Positions 62,716-64,000 of a DNA stretch of 64,000 bases are shown in pieces. Numbering within the stretch: position 1 is the first letter of the stretch; the number at the start of each line of letters is the position of its first letter. The DNA is from Bacteroidales bacterium (lineage in GTDB: Bacteria; Bacteroidota; Bacteroidia; Bacteroidales; UBA932): NCBI GenBank assembly GCA_017962235.1, contig JAGCVS010000012.1:62001-126000 (forward strand), written 5' to 3'. Under the pieces are notes generated by a model. The model was not told where the DNA came from, searched no databases, and saw only the letters and a program-made list of their open reading frames with translations. The translations under genes and the position numbers were made by a program.

Positions 62716-64000
62716 ATGGGTCTGCTCTGCTGCTCGCTGTGTCAGATGGATGTCGAATATTGCCTCGCGTGGGCAAATGCCGGCATCGGTCCGCACGCGG
62801 TGGAGCTGCGTTTGGACGACCTCATCTTTGATCCCGACGACATCAAGTATTTCATGGCAAACCGCGGGGAGTGCCCCGTGGTGGCCACATATCGCATAAA
62901 GGACCCCTCCGAGGTGGATACCCTTGACCTGGATCCGGACGACGGCGAACCCGAACCTTCCGAGGTGGATATGGCGGTGCGGCTGCTGAGCACAGCGATT
63001 ATCGCCGGAGCAGATTATATCGATGTGGATATGGATTTCCCCCGCGCGGAGCTCAGGTGGCTGGTGAATCTGGCCATGAATTACGGCTGCAGGGTCATCC
63101 TCTCTTATCACAATGCCTTCGGCACCGATTCCACCGATACTCTGGCGGCCGTCGCCTCCCGCTGTTACGCGCTGGGCGCCGATATCGCCAAGATAGTCAC
63201 CACCGCCCATCATGCTCTGGAGAGCGGGCGCGTGCTGGCGCTCTACGACCGCTTTGAGGCGTCGCGCCTGATAGCGTTCGCCATGGGGCAGGAGGGGGAA
63301 CAGTCCCGCCACGATGCGTTCAAGTGCGGGGCGCCGCTGATGTACTGTGCGCCGCGCCGCCGCCTCCCCACCGCAGAGGGACAGCCGCTGTTCAGCGACT
63401 TCTTCTCCAAATCAGATTATGTGGTGCACGGCGATGTTGAGCCGCCGTGTGCAAAGAGCATCGCCATCCGTGCTATTGTGGCGGCAGCGCTCACCAAGGG
63501 GGTCACCGTGCTGGACAACATCACCCTCTGCGATGATATCATCGACGCCATGGAGGTGGCAAAGCAGCTCTTTGCCAAGGTCGTCTATGATAGAAAGGCT
63601 AATTCCCTCACCATCACCGGTAATCAGGACATTCGCACCAACGGTCTTCAGGTAAAAAGGGACATCCTGGATGTGGGCGGCTGCGGGCTTCTGTGCAGGA
63701 TATGCATCCCGCTGGCGGCCCTCTCGCGCAAAATGGTGATGATAACCGGCCGCGGCAGTCTCATGCAGAAGAGGTTCTCCAAAGGTTGCCCGGAACTCAC
63801 CCGCCGCGGGGTATTCATAGATTTCTCGCTGGGCCGCCTGCCTGTATTCGTGCAGGGACCGCTCAATCCTGGTGTCTACAACATAGTGTCGCCTGCAAGC
63901 TCGCAGTTCGCCTCCGGACTGGTGATGGCGCTCCCGTTTGTAGAAGAGGGCGAGGTCGTGCTTAAGGTGCGCGACATGTCGGCCCTGCCGCACATGCAAA
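62716..64000 (+). CDS. Fused 3-dehydroquinate dehydratase (type I) / EPSP synthase, cut by the window end
   Basis: One open frame from ATG 62716 to the window end, 428 codons without stop. Residues ~1-230 match type I AroD: VELRLDDL (Glu30, Arg32), ATYRI, His132 in LSYHN, the Schiff-base Lys159 in ADIAKIV, Arg198 in EGEQSR and Thr219/Gln223 in PTAEGQ. From ~236 the sequence is AroA: CAKSIAIR (Lys247, Ser248, Arg252), TLCDD, Arg353 in QKRF, and SPASSQ (395-397). It would catalyse steps 3 and 6 of chorismate synthesis. The AroA loop usually GNAGTAMRP reads GGCGLLCRI (321-329), which is divergent. The last part of AroA is outside. Probably cotranscribed with the S41 gene. A possible gene error cannot be ruled out, but the frame is clean. 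Confidence 0.85.
   Translation, partial: MGLLCCSLCQMDVEYCLAWANAGIGPHAVELRLDDLIFDPDDIKYFMANRGECPVVATYRIKDPSEVDTLDLDPDDGEPEPSEVDMAVRLLSTAIIAGADYIDVDMDFPRAELRWLVNLAMNYGCRVILSYHNAFGTDSTDTLAAVASRCYALGADIAKIVTTAHHALESGRVLALYDRFEASRLIAFAMGQEGEQSRHDAFKCGAPLMYCAPRRRLPTAEGQPLFSDFFSKSDYVVHGDVEPPCAKSIAIRAIVAAALTKGVTVLDNITLCDDIIDAMEVAKQLFAKVVYDRKANSLTITGNQDIRTNGLQVKRDILDVGGCGLLCRICIPLAALSRKMVMITGRGSLMQKRFSKGCPELTRRGVFIDFSLGRLPVFVQGPLNPGVYNIVSPASSQFASGLVMALPFVEEGEVVLKVRDMSALPHMQ

Overview
The window is from a GC-rich member of the Bacteroidales (phylum Bacteroidota). The signs are five outer-membrane nutrient proteins of the SusC/SusD type in tandem pairs, a Sus-like starch locus, an S46 dipeptidyl peptidase, an EF-G2 paralog, promoters of the TAnnTTTG type and almost no Shine-Dalgarno sites. 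The gene style resembles Alistipes/Rikenellaceae, but the family cannot be fixed from this sequence alone. The genome is compact: no gap between genes exceeds about 220 bases, and no tRNA, rRNA, insertion sequence, prophage or CRISPR array was seen.

Layout. 1-4003 (minus): ychF-aspS-mrp. 4061-9883 (plus): a secreted EEP-family phosphodiesterase, then thyA-folA, a Na+-coupled amino acid transporter and DPP7, tightly packed. 9944-13497 (plus): an EF-G2-type factor with degenerate GTPase motifs, LolD and TrmN6. 13492-15504 (minus): transketolase. 15623-19398 (plus): lepA, then a PspC-PadR-PspC operon. 19473-29590 (minus): two related SusC/SusD pairs in one operon, with no glycosidase or regulator. 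29702-34155 (minus): metX-thrA-asd, from aspartate to acetylhomoserine. 34286-38178: a TPR/OmpA-like lipoprotein diverging from a sigma-54 activator, followed by lptE and secG. 38397-42293 (minus): a detached piece of the S10 ribosomal operon, rplC-rplD-rplW-rplB-rpsS-rplV-rpsC, with its own promoter and terminator. 42452-56395 (minus): a starch/maltodextrin locus with malQ, a maltose-type MFS transporter, SusC, SusD, a long SusE/F-like binding protein, a SusG-like amylase and a second GH13 lipoprotein. 56475-61052 (plus): leuC-leuD-leuA-leuB. 61102-64000 (plus): an S41 protease and a gene cut by the window end that joins 3-dehydroquinate dehydratase (AroD) to EPSP synthase (AroA).

How the parts work together. 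The starch locus is a full path from surface binding and cutting (SusG, SusD, SusE/F) through TonB-dependent import (SusC) to cytoplasmic uptake (MFS) and maltodextrin remodelling (MalQ). DPP7 next to an amino acid transporter suggests peptide scavenging. The amino acid operons (metX-thrA-asd, leuCDAB, aroDA) indicate that the cell also makes methionine/threonine precursors, leucine and chorismate.

Most notable: the AroD-AroA fusion, the EF-G2 paralog lacking the catalytic histidine, the broken S10 operon, a dispersed repeat that supplies the start codon of trmN6, and the duplicated SusC/SusD operon of unknown substrate. No clearly new defence or mobile system was found. Long minus/plus open frames opposite real genes are codon-bias shadows and were left out.
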